Of a stretch of 64,000 bases of DNA, positions 1 to 7,539 are shown one piece after another (position 1 is the stretch's first letter; every line of letters begins with the position of its first letter). The stretch covers positions 62,001 through 126,000 of the forward strand of contig NZ_LZSU01000012.1 in assembly GCF_001665575.1 (NCBI RefSeq), read 5' to 3'. The translations under genes were made by a program, and so were the position numbers. The notes under the pieces are model-generated. The model ran no database searches and was not told where the DNA came from. It worked only from the letters and a program-made list of their open reading frames with translations. This stretch comes from Mycobacterium sp. 852013-51886_SCH5428379. Lineage in GTDB: Bacteria; Actinomycetota; Actinomycetes; Mycobacteriales; Mycobacteriaceae.

Positions 1-1411
1 AGCGCCTGCTGACCCCGGCGATGTCGACGCCGTCGAGCAGGATCCGGCCGGAGTCCACGTCGTAGAACCGCATGAGCAGGTTGACCAGTGTGGTCTTCCC
101 GGCGCCGGTCGGTCCGACGATCGCCACCGTGCTGCCCGGTTCGACCACAAGCGACAGATCCTGGATCACCGGGGTGTCCTGGCGGTAGCCGAAGCTGACG
201 TGGTCGAACTCCACCCGGCCACCGCGGGCGGTCAGTTCGCCGTCTTCGTCCGGGGGCTCCTCATCGGTGTCGAGCAGCTCGAACACCCGCTCCGCGCTCG
301 CGATTCCGGACTGCAGCGTGTTGTACATCGCGGCCACCTGGGTCAGTGGCTGGTTGAACTGGCGGACGTACTGGATGAACGCTTGGATGCTGCCGAGGGT
401 GATCTGGCCGGTCGCGACCTGGAGCCCGCCGATCACCGCGACCGCGACGTAGCTCAGGTTGCCGATGAACGCCGTCGCGGGCTGCACCAGGCCCGAGAAG
501 AACTGCGCACCGAAGCCGGCCTGGTAGACGTCGTCGTTCAGTTCGGCGAACTTCTCTTGAGCCCCCGCGCGGTGTCCGAAGGTCTTCACGATCGTGAAAC
601 CGCTGTAGGTCTCCTCGATGTGGGCGTTGAGCCGTCCGGTGTTGCGCCACTGCGCGACGAACATCCGCTGCGAGCGACGGGCGATCCAGCGCGTGGCGAG
701 CAGCGACAGCGGCACGGTCAGTACCGTGATCAGCGCCAGCAGCGGCGAGATGGTCAGCATCATCACCAGCACCGCCACGATGGTGAGCAGTGAGGTGAGC
801 AGCTGGCTGATCGTCATCGACAGCGACGTCTGGATGTTGTCGACGTCGTTGGTGACCCGGCTGAGCACCTCACCGCGCTGGCGGGTGTCGAAGTAGGACA
901 GGGGAAGCCGGTGCACCTTGTCCTGGACGTCGGCGCGCAACCGCACCATGGTGCGCTGGACGGTGGTGTTGAGCAGCCGTGCCTGCGCCCAGACCAGCAG
1001 CGCGGCAATCAGATACAGACCCAAAGCCAACGCCAGCGTGCGGGCCACGGCGGCGAAGTCCACGCCCTGGCCCGGGACGACGTTCATCCCGGAGAGCAGG
1101 TCGGCGAACGTGGAGTCGCCCCGGGCCCGAGCCGCTTCGATGGCCTGCTCCTTGGTCAGGCCGGCCGGCAGCTGACGTCCGATGACGCCGTTGAACAGCA
1201 GGTCGGTCGCATGGCCGAGGATGCGCGGGCCGATGACGCCGATGGCGATGCCGCCCACCCCGAGCAGGATCACCACCGCGGTCAGCGTGCGTTGCGGGGT
1301 GAGCCGTTTGACGAGGCGGATCGCCGACCCCCGGAAGTCGCGGGTGCGCTCGGCCGGCGCCTGGGGCAGGCCACCGCGGAAGGGGCCGCCGCCGCCCATG
1401 GGGCCGGTCAC
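1..1411 (-). CDS. ABC exporter subunit (permease-ATPase fusion), C-terminus beyond window
   Basis: Half of an ABC exporter that would pump lipophilic compounds across the inner membrane using ATP. The GTG start at 1411 overlaps the stop of the upstream exporter gene (GTGA), so the two are translationally coupled. The visible part is about 470 residues: a Gly/Pro-rich N-terminus ([14 protein letters not shown]), a six-helix exporter membrane domain to about residue 350, then an ATPase domain whose Walker A (GPTGAGKT) falls near residue 432. The signature motif and Walker B lie outside the window. Order and orientation match M. tuberculosis Rv1272c next to Rv1273c, as I recall that map. The substrate cannot be read from the sequence. 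Confidence 0.9.
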   Translation of the reverse strand, partial: MTGPMGGGGPFRGGLPQAPAERTRDFRGSAIRLVKRLTPQRTLTAVVILLGVGGIAIGVIGPRILGHATDLLFNGVIGRQLPAGLTKEQAIEAARARGDSTFADLLSGMNVVPGQGVDFAAVARTLALALGLYLIAALLVWAQARLLNTTVQRTMVRLRADVQDKVHRLPLSYFDTRQRGEVLSRVTNDVDNIQTSLSMTISQLLTSLLTIVAVLVMMLTISPLLALITVLTVPLSLLATRWIARRSQRMFVAQWRNTGRLNAHIEETYSGFTIVKTFGHRAGAQEKFAELNDDVYQAGFGAQFFSGLVQPATAFIGNLSYVAVAVIGGLQVATGQITLGSIQAFIQYVRQFNQPLTQVAAMYNTLQSGIASAERVFELLDTDEEPPDEDGELTARGGRVEFDHVSFGYRQDTPVIQDLSLVVEPGSTVAIVGPTGAGKTTLVNLLMRFYDVDSGRILLDGVDIAGVSRR

Positions 1412-3159
1412 GGCGCGCCACCGGCGTCGGCACCGACGGATTGTGAATCAGCGAACTCGGCGTAGGTCGGGCAGTCGGCCAGCAGCGATTCGTGGGTGCC
1501 GACACCCACCACGCGGCCGTCGTCGATGACGATGACCTGGTCGGCGTCGGCGACCGTCGACAGACGTTGCGCCACGATCAGGACGGTGGCGTCGCGGGAG
1601 ATCTCTTTCAACGCCGCCCGCACGCGCGCGTCGGTGTGGACGTCGAGGGCCGAGAACGCGTCGTCGAACAGGTAGATCGGCGGGTTGCGGATCACCGCGC
1701 GGGCGATGGCGAGGCGCTGACGCTGACCGCCCGAGAAGTTCATGCCACCCTGGGCGACCCGCATGTTAAGACCGTCGGCGTGGGCGCGGACGAAACCGTC
1801 GGCCGCGGCCACCCCGAGCGCCGCCCACATCTCGTCCTCGGTCAGCACCTGGCCCGGGGCCGCGCCGAGCTGCAGGTTGTCGGCCACGGTGCCGGAGAAG
1901 AGGTAGCCGCGTTGCGGCACCAGTCCGACGGCTGCCCAGAGGTGTTCGACGTCCCAGTCGCGCACGTCGACACCGTCCACGAACACCGCACCCGCGGAGA
2001 CGTCGTAGAGCCGGCAGATCAGCGAGACCAGCGTCGACTTCCCCGACCCGGTCGATCCGACGATCGCGGTCGTCGTCCCGGGGCCGGCCGCGAACGAGAC
2101 GTCCTGTAGCACCGGACGATCCGCGCCGGGATAGGAGAACGACACCGCATCGAGGCGTAGCTGCCCGGTGACCGAGGACGGGCGCGCTCCGTCGGCGCGG
2201 GACACGATGGCCGGTCGGGTGTCGAGTACCTCGCCGATGCGGTCGGCGCACACCGCTGCCCGCGGGATGATGATCAACATGAAGGTGGCCATCAGCACGG
2301 CCATCAGGATCTGCATGAAGTAGGACAGGAACGCGATCAACGAGCCGACCTGCATCTGCCCGGCGTCGATGCGCAGCCCGCCGAACCAGACCAACGCGAC
2401 GCTGGAGACGTTGATGACCAGCGTGGTCACCGGGAGCATGAGGGCCTGCCAGCGGCCGGCCGCCAGGGCGGTGTCCGAGAGCTCCTGGTTGGCGTCGCCG
2501 AAGCGGGTCCGCTCCAGCGGTTCCCGGGCGAAGGCGCGGATCACCCGGATACCCGAGAGCTGTTCGCGCATCACCCGATTGATGTTGTCGATGAGCTGCT
2601 GCATGCGCCGGAAGATCGGCAGCAGATGCGACACGATCCAGTAGTTGGCCAGCGCCAGCACCGGCACGCTGATCAGCAGCAGCCATGACAGCCCGGCATC
2701 CTGGTGCACCGCCATGAAGATCCCGCCGACCGACATGATCGGAGCGGTGATCAGCATCGTGCAGGTCAGCTGCACCAGCAGCTGGATCTGCCCGACGTCG
2801 TTGGTGGTGCGGGTGAGCAGCGACGGCGCCCCGAACCGCGCGGTCTCCTCGGCGGAGAAACCGGTCACCTGGTTGAAGATCGCCGCGCGCAGATCGCGAC
2901 CGAAGCCCATGCCGGCCCGGGATCCGAAGTACACCGCGGCCACCGCGCACACCACCTGAAGACCGCTCACGGCCAGCATCACCAAGCCGAGGTCGATGAT
3001 CGTCTTCGTGTCGCCCTTGGCCACGCCGTCGTCGATGATCGCGGCGTTCACCGTCGGGAGGTACAGGGAGGCCAGGGTGCTGACCACCTGGAGCGCGGCG
3101 ACGGTGGCGAGCAGACCTCGGTACGGCTGCACGTACCGCCGCAGCAGCGCCCAGAGCAT
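1408..3159 (-). CDS. ABC exporter subunit (permease-ATPase fusion) with degenerate catalytic site
   Basis: Second half of the exporter, about 583 residues. An N-terminal six-helix membrane domain (about residues 10-300) precedes an ATPase domain with Walker [10 protein letters not shown] (about 367-375), signature FSGGQRQRL and a Walker B reading [10 protein letters not shown]. In the usual LLLDEATSAL the acidic residue after the Walker B Asp is a catalytic Glu; here it is Asp. This is typical of the degenerate site in heterodimeric exporters, and it supports pairing with the downstream gene, whose start overlaps this stop. I chose ATG 3159 (MLWALLRRY); a GTG at 3177 would add six residues. 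Rv1273c is the likely ortholog. The substrate is unknown. Confidence 0.9.
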   Translation of the reverse strand: MLWALLRRYVQPYRGLLATVAALQVVSTLASLYLPTVNAAIIDDGVAKGDTKTIIDLGLVMLAVSGLQVVCAVAAVYFGSRAGMGFGRDLRAAIFNQVTGFSAEETARFGAPSLLTRTTNDVGQIQLLVQLTCTMLITAPIMSVGGIFMAVHQDAGLSWLLLISVPVLALANYWIVSHLLPIFRRMQQLIDNINRVMREQLSGIRVIRAFAREPLERTRFGDANQELSDTALAAGRWQALMLPVTTLVINVSSVALVWFGGLRIDAGQMQVGSLIAFLSYFMQILMAVLMATFMLIIIPRAAVCADRIGEVLDTRPAIVSRADGARPSSVTGQLRLDAVSFSYPGADRPVLQDVSFAAGPGTTTAIVGSTGSGKSTLVSLICRLYDVSAGAVFVDGVDVRDWDVEHLWAAVGLVPQRGYLFSGTVADNLQLGAAPGQVLTEDEMWAALGVAAADGFVRAHADGLNMRVAQGGMNFSGGQRQRLAIARAVIRNPPIYLFDDAFSALDVHTDARVRAALKEISRDATVLIVAQRLSTVADADQVIVIDDGRVVGVGTHESLLADCPTYAEFADSQSVGADAGGAP

Positions 3160-3273
3160 CCCGCTACTTTCGCACACCGGCCTGCGGGATCCACTGCGAC
3201 AGGCGATCCTGGGGACTCGCCGGGAAATGGCTGGTCAACCGGCCTGTCGGTGGTTCACGATCACGGCTGCCGC

Positions 3274-3279
3274 TACAGT
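3274..3279 (+). promoter_or_regulatory. -10 element TACAGT for leaderless lprB
   Basis: TACAGT ends 7 nt before GTG 3287. Transcription would begin at or next to the start codon, and no Shine-Dalgarno is visible. Confidence 0.55.
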
Positions 3280-3286
3280 GCATGGC

Positions 3287-3862
3287 GTGACTCCCAGCAC
3301 GCGCAGGACGGGCCGAGCCCGCAACGCGAAGGCGCTGGCCGCACTGGCGACGGCGCTCATCCCGGTGCTCGGCGCCTGCTCCGATTCCGGTGAGCCGGCC
3401 GCGCCGGACAGCCCACAGAGCACGCAATCCGCCGGCGGCGTTTCGCACGGTCCGTTCTTCCCGCAGTGCGGCGGCGTCAGCGACGAGACGATCAGCCAGC
3501 TCACCGAGGTCACGGGGTTGAAGAACACCGCGATGACGTCGGTCGGCTGCCAGTGGCTGGCAGGCGGCAGCATCGTCGGCCCGCACTTCTCGTTCACCTG
3601 GTTCCGCGGCAGCCCCATCGGGCGGGAGCGCAAGACCCAGGAGCTGTCCCGCACGAGCGTGGAGGACATCAACATCGAAGGCCACGACGGCTTCCTCGCG
3701 ATCAGCGACGATCTGACGCTCGGCACGAACCTGTGCGAGATCGGTATCCAATTCGGTGATGACTTCATCGAGTGGTCGGTGACGTTCGACCGCAAACCGT
3801 TCCCGGATCCGTGTGAAGTCGCCAAGGAACTCACCCGCCAGTCGATTGTGAACTCCCAGTGA
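3287..3862 (+). CDS. lprB: DUF3558-type lipoprotein LprB
   Basis: Predicted 191-residue secreted lipoprotein anchored to the outer face of the cell membrane; its molecular role is unknown. Basic residues (RRTGRAR) are followed by a hydrophobic helix and the lipobox LGAC with the lipidated Cys at position 31. The mature part has the DUF3558 look: widely spaced Cys residues in CGGVSDET, GCQWL and DPCEV. I chose GTG 3287 because TACAGT ends 7 nt upstream (leaderless). GTG 3278 is in frame and would add three residues. The stop overlaps the lprC start (GTGA). Position next to the exporter pair and lprC matches Rv1274-Rv1275. Confidence 0.85.
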   Translation: MTPSTRRTGRARNAKALAALATALIPVLGACSDSGEPAAPDSPQSTQSAGGVSHGPFFPQCGGVSDETISQLTEVTGLKNTAMTSVGCQWLAGGSIVGPHFSFTWFRGSPIGRERKTQELSRTSVEDINIEGHDGFLAISDDLTLGTNLCEIGIQFGDDFIEWSVTFDRKPFPDPCEVAKELTRQSIVNSQ

Positions 3863-4410
3863 GCCCGCAGAAGCGCGCGTTCGTCGTGCTGGCCGCGCTG
3901 CTCGGAATCCTGGTGGCGCTGATGGGCTGCACCCGCACCGTCGACGGGACGGCGGCCAGGGCCGGTTCCGGCGGCGGCCCGAGCAACGACCAGTCCGAGC
4001 GGCAGTACCCCAACCTGCTCAAGGAATGCGATGTCCTGACCACGGACATCCTCGCCGAGACCGTCGGCGCCGACCCGCTCGACATCCAGAGCACGTTCGT
4101 CGGTGCGGTGTGCCGCTGGCAGGCCGCCAATCCCAACGGCCTGGTCGACATCACGCGGTTCTGGTTCGAGGAAGGCAGCCTCGACAACGAACGCACGACG
4201 GCCGAAAAACTGCAGTACGACATCGAGAGCCGCAACATCGCCGGTGTGCCGTCGATCGTGATGCGCACCAGCGACGCCAATGGCGCGTGCGGTGTCGCCA
4301 GCGACGCCGCGGGCGTCGTCGGCTGGTGGATCAACCCGCAGGCCCCCGGCATCGATGCGTGCGGCCAGGCGATCAAGCTCATGGAGATGACCCTGGCCAC
4401 CAGTTCGTAG
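3859..4410 (+). CDS. lprC: DUF3558-type lipoprotein LprC
   Basis: Predicted 183-residue lipoprotein coupled to lprB by a four-base GTGA overlap. One hydrophobic helix (residues 8-22) ends in the lipobox LMGC with Cys 24. The mature domain has the same layout as LprB (ECDVLTT, CRWQ, CGVAS, CGQAIKL), which places both in DUF3558 and suggests an old tandem duplication. No enzymatic motif is seen. The gene ends five bases before the convergent DUF222/HNH gene. The name rests on synteny and architecture with M. tuberculosis Rv1275. Confidence 0.85.
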   Translation: MSPQKRAFVVLAALLGILVALMGCTRTVDGTAARAGSGGGPSNDQSERQYPNLLKECDVLTTDILAETVGADPLDIQSTFVGAVCRWQAANPNGLVDITRFWFEEGSLDNERTTAEKLQYDIESRNIAGVPSIVMRTSDANGACGVASDAAGVVGWWINPQAPGIDACGQAIKLMEMTLATSS

Positions 4411-4415
4411 TCCCC

Positions 4416-5708
4416 TCACGTCCGTATCGGCTGGTAGCGCGCGGGCAATCCGACGCAGCGGATCCGGAATGCCGGGCGTTTGACGTGGACGCGGTGGTGG
4501 CCGGGTGTGGTGGGTGCGGTCGAGTTGTAGCGGTGGCCGGTGGGGGTGGTGAATACGGCGGTGTGCTCGCCGTCGACTTCGGCGGTGGTGACCTGCCAGC
4601 CGGGGGCTTCTTTGGTGTAGTTGCAGCGTTCGCATTCGCCGAGTCCGTTGAGCGCGCTGGTCGGGCCGCCGTCGCGGTGCGGGCGGGCGTGGTCGTGGTG
4701 GCGGATCGGGGCGTCGCAATAGGGGGTGCGGCAGGTTCGGTCGCGTAGGTCGATGAAGCGGGCCAGCGCTTTGGGGAACAGTCGGACCCGGGAGTCCATG
4801 GCGACCAGCGCGCCGGTCGAGGGTCGGGCGTACAGGCGGCGCAGCGTGGCCCGCGAGCGGGAGTCGGTGGCGGCATCCTTGATCAGCGTGCGGGCCACTC
4901 CGGCCGGGAGCGGTCCATACCCGTGCAGGTGTGCGGGTTGCTCATCGGCGCCCAGCAGCGTGGCGTCCGAGAGCACCAGGTTCGCCGCGACCGGCACCGG
5001 CGCCTCGGCCGGGCGTCCCGCCACCCGCTCGTAGAGGGTGTCGGCCATGATCTGGCCGCGGGTGCGCTCATCGAAGGTCGTGTCGGCGGCCCGTTTGAGG
5101 GCCGCGTAGACCCCCACGCCCTGGGCGACGGGCAGCAGCACGGTCACATAGCTCATGCAATCGGGTGCCGGACGCACGGTGACGCAGCGGTCGGCGGCGG
5201 CCTTGGCGGCCCGCTCCACCACCGCCTGCGCGTCCAACCGGTAGGCGATCTTCTTGGCCTCGGCCTCCACCCGCTTGTCGCCCCACCCCTCCAGACGGCT
5301 TGTGTCGCCGCACAGTTCGGCATCGAGTTGGCGGCGGTGTGCGACGCTCAGACACGCCGATTCCCGCACGATCACGGTGGCCCGCCATTCGGAGAGCTCT
5401 CCTGCCTGCAGAGCGGCCAGCGTGCAGGGCATTTCGTGGACCAGGGCGCGGGCGAACCCGAGGTGGCGACCACCCCTGTTCGGGGAGTCGCGCCGGGCCA
5501 GGGCGATCTCCCCGGCCAACCCACGTCCGCGTTTGGTCGTCGACACCCCTGCCGCGGCCTCGGCAGCGCGACGCTTCTCGTCGAGCAGGGCGGTCACCCG
5601 CGCCTGTCCGGCCGCGGCGGCCGCCTTGGCCGTCTCCAACGCCGCAAGGCGCTCGATCAGCGCAGCCTCGTCGGCGGCCGGATCCACCACAGCCAATTCA
5701 TCGAACAT
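4416..5708 (-). CDS. DUF222/HNH endonuclease-domain protein (13E12 family), SOS-type promoter
   Basis: Protein of 430 residues. The N-terminal two thirds is an Ala-rich helical DUF222 domain (for example LHEMPCTLAALQAGELSEW). The C-terminal part, about residues 323-370, is an HNH nuclease module: a CxxxxC pair in CRTPYCDAPIRHHDHARPH, then GGPTSALNG and CERCNYTKE. The family is called 13E12 in M. tuberculosis; its biochemical role is not established, although a DNA nuclease fits the motif. The frame is intact. The ATG lies inside a perfect mycobacterial LexA box, and a TAGACT hexamer ends 7 nt upstream, so I infer leaderless, damage-induced expression. I recall no such gene at this place in M. 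tuberculosis, so it is probably an insertion. Confidence 0.88.
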   Translation of the reverse strand: MFDELAVVDPAADEAALIERLAALETAKAAAAAGQARVTALLDEKRRAAEAAAGVSTTKRGRGLAGEIALARRDSPNRGGRHLGFARALVHEMPCTLAALQAGELSEWRATVIVRESACLSVAHRRQLDAELCGDTSRLEGWGDKRVEAEAKKIAYRLDAQAVVERAAKAAADRCVTVRPAPDCMSYVTVLLPVAQGVGVYAALKRAADTTFDERTRGQIMADTLYERVAGRPAEAPVPVAANLVLSDATLLGADEQPAHLHGYGPLPAGVARTLIKDAATDSRSRATLRRLYARPSTGALVAMDSRVRLFPKALARFIDLRDRTCRTPYCDAPIRHHDHARPHRDGGPTSALNGLGECERCNYTKEAPGWQVTTAEVDGEHTAVFTTPTGHRYNSTAPTTPGHHRVHVKRPAFRIRCVGLPARYQPIRT

Positions 5709-5716
5709 ACGTTCGA
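5701..5716. promoter_or_regulatory. LexA (SOS) box over the start of the first DUF222/HNH gene
   Basis: TCGAACATACGTTCGA matches the mycobacterial SOS box TCGAAC-N4-GTTCGA at every defined position. It spans the ATG (5706-5708 on the minus strand) and lies just downstream of the -10 hexamer, so LexA binding would block initiation. Confidence 0.85.
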
Positions 5717-5721
5717 GTCTA
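5716..5721 (-). promoter_or_regulatory. -10 element TAGACT for leaderless DUF222/HNH gene
   Basis: On the minus strand TAGACT is separated by 7 nt from the ATG at 5708, and its last base overlaps the LexA box. Confidence 0.6.
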
Positions 5722-5744
5722 GCTGCCGCGACCGACAGGATGGG

Positions 5745-6263
5745 TCAGCGCGGGATGTGGAAGGTGACCAGCGCGGCGCCGCCCAGCTCCACCCGGTCCC
5801 ACGGTTGGGCCGTGCGCAACTCGGCGATGGCGGAGGTGGGGTACTTCGCCGAGATGCCCTCGACGGCAAGCGGGTTGCTGCCGTCGATGTCGGCGAGGCC
5901 GATCGCGACCCGGGACATCGTCGGCTCGTGGCCGATCACGAGCAGTGTCCGCACCTGGTGGTCGAAATGGTCGCCGACCCGGTTGATCTGGTCGATCACC
6001 ATTCCGGGCGTCGCGTCGTAGAGCTCGTCGACGAAGCGGACCGGAGCGTCGACCCGGGTGCGCTGCAGGGTCTCGCGGGTACGGGTGGCGGTCGAGCAGA
6101 GCACCGCATCGATCACCGGCGTGTTGGCCCGGAGCCACTCGCCGGCCAGCCCGGCCTCGCGGATGCCGCGGTCGGCCAGCGGCCGATCATGGTCGGCCAC
6201 CCCGGCGGGGTAGCCGGACTTCGCGTGTCGGAGCAGCAGCAGGGTGCGGAAGTCGGTGCTCAC
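5745..6263 (-). CDS. SixA-like histidine phosphatase
   Basis: Small (172-residue) phosphatase of the histidine-acid/phosphoglycerate-mutase superfamily, likely acting on phosphohistidine or another small phosphoester in the cytoplasm. The nucleophile motif is LLLLRHAKS near the N-terminus (SixA form RHAKS rather than RHGE). The second conserved His is in VIGHEPTMS, and an STATRTRET segment supplies a conserved Arg. I chose GTG 6263 because TACCGT ends 7 nt upstream and the hydrophobic strand starts soon after. ATG 6293 would add ten atypical residues. Corresponds to Rv1276c by position. The substrate is not known. Confidence 0.85.
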   Translation of the reverse strand: MSTDFRTLLLLRHAKSGYPAGVADHDRPLADRGIREAGLAGEWLRANTPVIDAVLCSTATRTRETLQRTRVDAPVRFVDELYDATPGMVIDQINRVGDHFDHQVRTLLVIGHEPTMSRVAIGLADIDGSNPLAVEGISAKYPTSAIAELRTAQPWDRVELGGAALVTFHIPR

Positions 6264-6270
6264 AGCCACC

Positions 6271-6276
6271 ACGGTA
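6271..6276 (-). promoter_or_regulatory. -10 element TACCGT for leaderless SixA-like gene
   Basis: TACCGT on the minus strand ends 7 nt before GTG 6263, with no Shine-Dalgarno between. Confidence 0.5.
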
Positions 6277-6387
6277 AGCCCGCGCGGCCACATGCCGGTC
6301 GAGGTCCGAGGACTTGTCGGAGTCCAGACCTAGACTCTCGAAGCGCAGAGACAACGGCATACGACAACGGGGGAGGACGGGCCGGGC

Positions 6388-7539
6388 ATGCGATTCGTAC
6401 ACACAGCCGATTGGCAACTCGGGATGACCCGCCACTTCCTCAACGGCGAGGCGCAGCCGCGGTATTCGGCGGCGCGCCGCGACGCCGTCGTGGCGGTCGG
6501 TGCGCTGGCCGCCGCGTCCGGCGCTGAGTTCGTCGTCGTGGCCGGTGACGTCTTCGAACACAACCAACTCGCGCCGCGGGAGATCAGCCAGGCGCTGGAG
6601 GCCATGCGCACCATCGGCGTCCCGGTGTTCCTGCTGCCGGGCAACCACGATCCGCTGGACGCATCGTCGGTCTACACCAGTGCGTTGTTCCTCGACGAAT
6701 GTCCGTCCAACGTCAGAGTTCTGGATCGCGCGGGGGTGCACGAGGTCCGTCCCGGCCTCGAGATCGTCGCCGCGCCGTGGCGCTCGAAGGCGCCGACGGC
6801 GGATCTGGTGGGCGAGGTGCTCGACGGGCTGCCGGCCGACGGTGTGACGCGCGTGCTGGTCGGTCACGGTGCGGTCGACATGATCGACCCCGGTAAGGAC
6901 AAACCATCGCTGATCCGCCTGGAGGCGGTCGAGGCGGCATTGGCCCGCGGCGCAGTGCACTATGTCGCGCTGGGAGACAAGCACTCTCGTACCTGCGTGG
7001 GGTCGACGGGGCGTGTCTGGTACTCGGGATCGCCCGAGGTGACCAACTACGACGACATCGAGAGCGATTCGGGACACGTGCTCGTCGTGGACATCGACGA
7101 GGGCGATTCCACCCGCCCGGTGCGGGTGGAGGCGGAGCGCCTCGGCCGCTGGCGATTCGTCACGCTCACCCGGTCGGTGGACGACCGTCGCGATATCGCC
7201 GACCTCGATCTGAACCTCGACCTGATGCCCGACAAGGAGCGCACGGTGGTCCGGATGGGGTTGACCGGTTCGTTGACGGTCACCGACAAAGCGGATCTCG
7301 ACGCCTGTCTGGACCGGTACGCCCGGCTGTTCGCGTCGCTGACGGTGTGGGAGCGCGGCACCGACATCGCCGTCCTGCCGGCCGACGGCGAATTCGACGA
7401 TCTCGGCATCGGGGGCTTCGCCGCGTCGGCGGTCGACGAACTCGTCGGGCTGGCACGCGCCGAGGGTGACGGCGCCGAAGACGCCCGCGCGGCACTCGCG
7501 CTGTTGCTGCGCCTGGTCGACAGGAGCGACGCCGCATGA
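6388..7539 (+). CDS. SbcD/Mre11-like metallophosphoesterase (DNA repair exonuclease subunit)
   Basis: A 383-residue calcineurin-type phosphoesterase with the family motifs in order: HTADWQLG (residues 5-12), GDVFEHN, LLPGNHDPLD, VGHG and GDKHS. These bind two metal ions for DNA phosphodiester cleavage. The first motif is odd: the His of the canonical DWHLG is Gln. The ATG of the next gene overlaps this stop (ATGA), giving an SbcD-SbcC-like operon that matches Rv1277-Rv1278. A GGGGGAGG lies upstream at slightly long spacing, and TAGACT at 6331-6336 could be the -10 of a promoter with a short leader. Likely role: processing DNA ends or hairpins together with the ATPase. Confidence 0.88.
   Translation: MRFVHTADWQLGMTRHFLNGEAQPRYSAARRDAVVAVGALAAASGAEFVVVAGDVFEHNQLAPREISQALEAMRTIGVPVFLLPGNHDPLDASSVYTSALFLDECPSNVRVLDRAGVHEVRPGLEIVAAPWRSKAPTADLVGEVLDGLPADGVTRVLVGHGAVDMIDPGKDKPSLIRLEAVEAALARGAVHYVALGDKHSRTCVGSTGRVWYSGSPEVTNYDDIESDSGHVLVVDIDEGDSTRPVRVEAERLGRWRFVTLTRSVDDRRDIADLDLNLDLMPDKERTVVRMGLTGSLTVTDKADLDACLDRYARLFASLTVWERGTDIAVLPADGEFDDLGIGGFAASAVDELVGLARAEGDGAEDARAALALLLRLVDRSDAA

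Noticed and set aside
4416..5708. Mobile element (IS or integron) around the first DUF222/HNH gene.
   Set aside because: No transposase, terminal inverted repeats or target duplication seen; gaps to neighbours are only a few to tens of bases.
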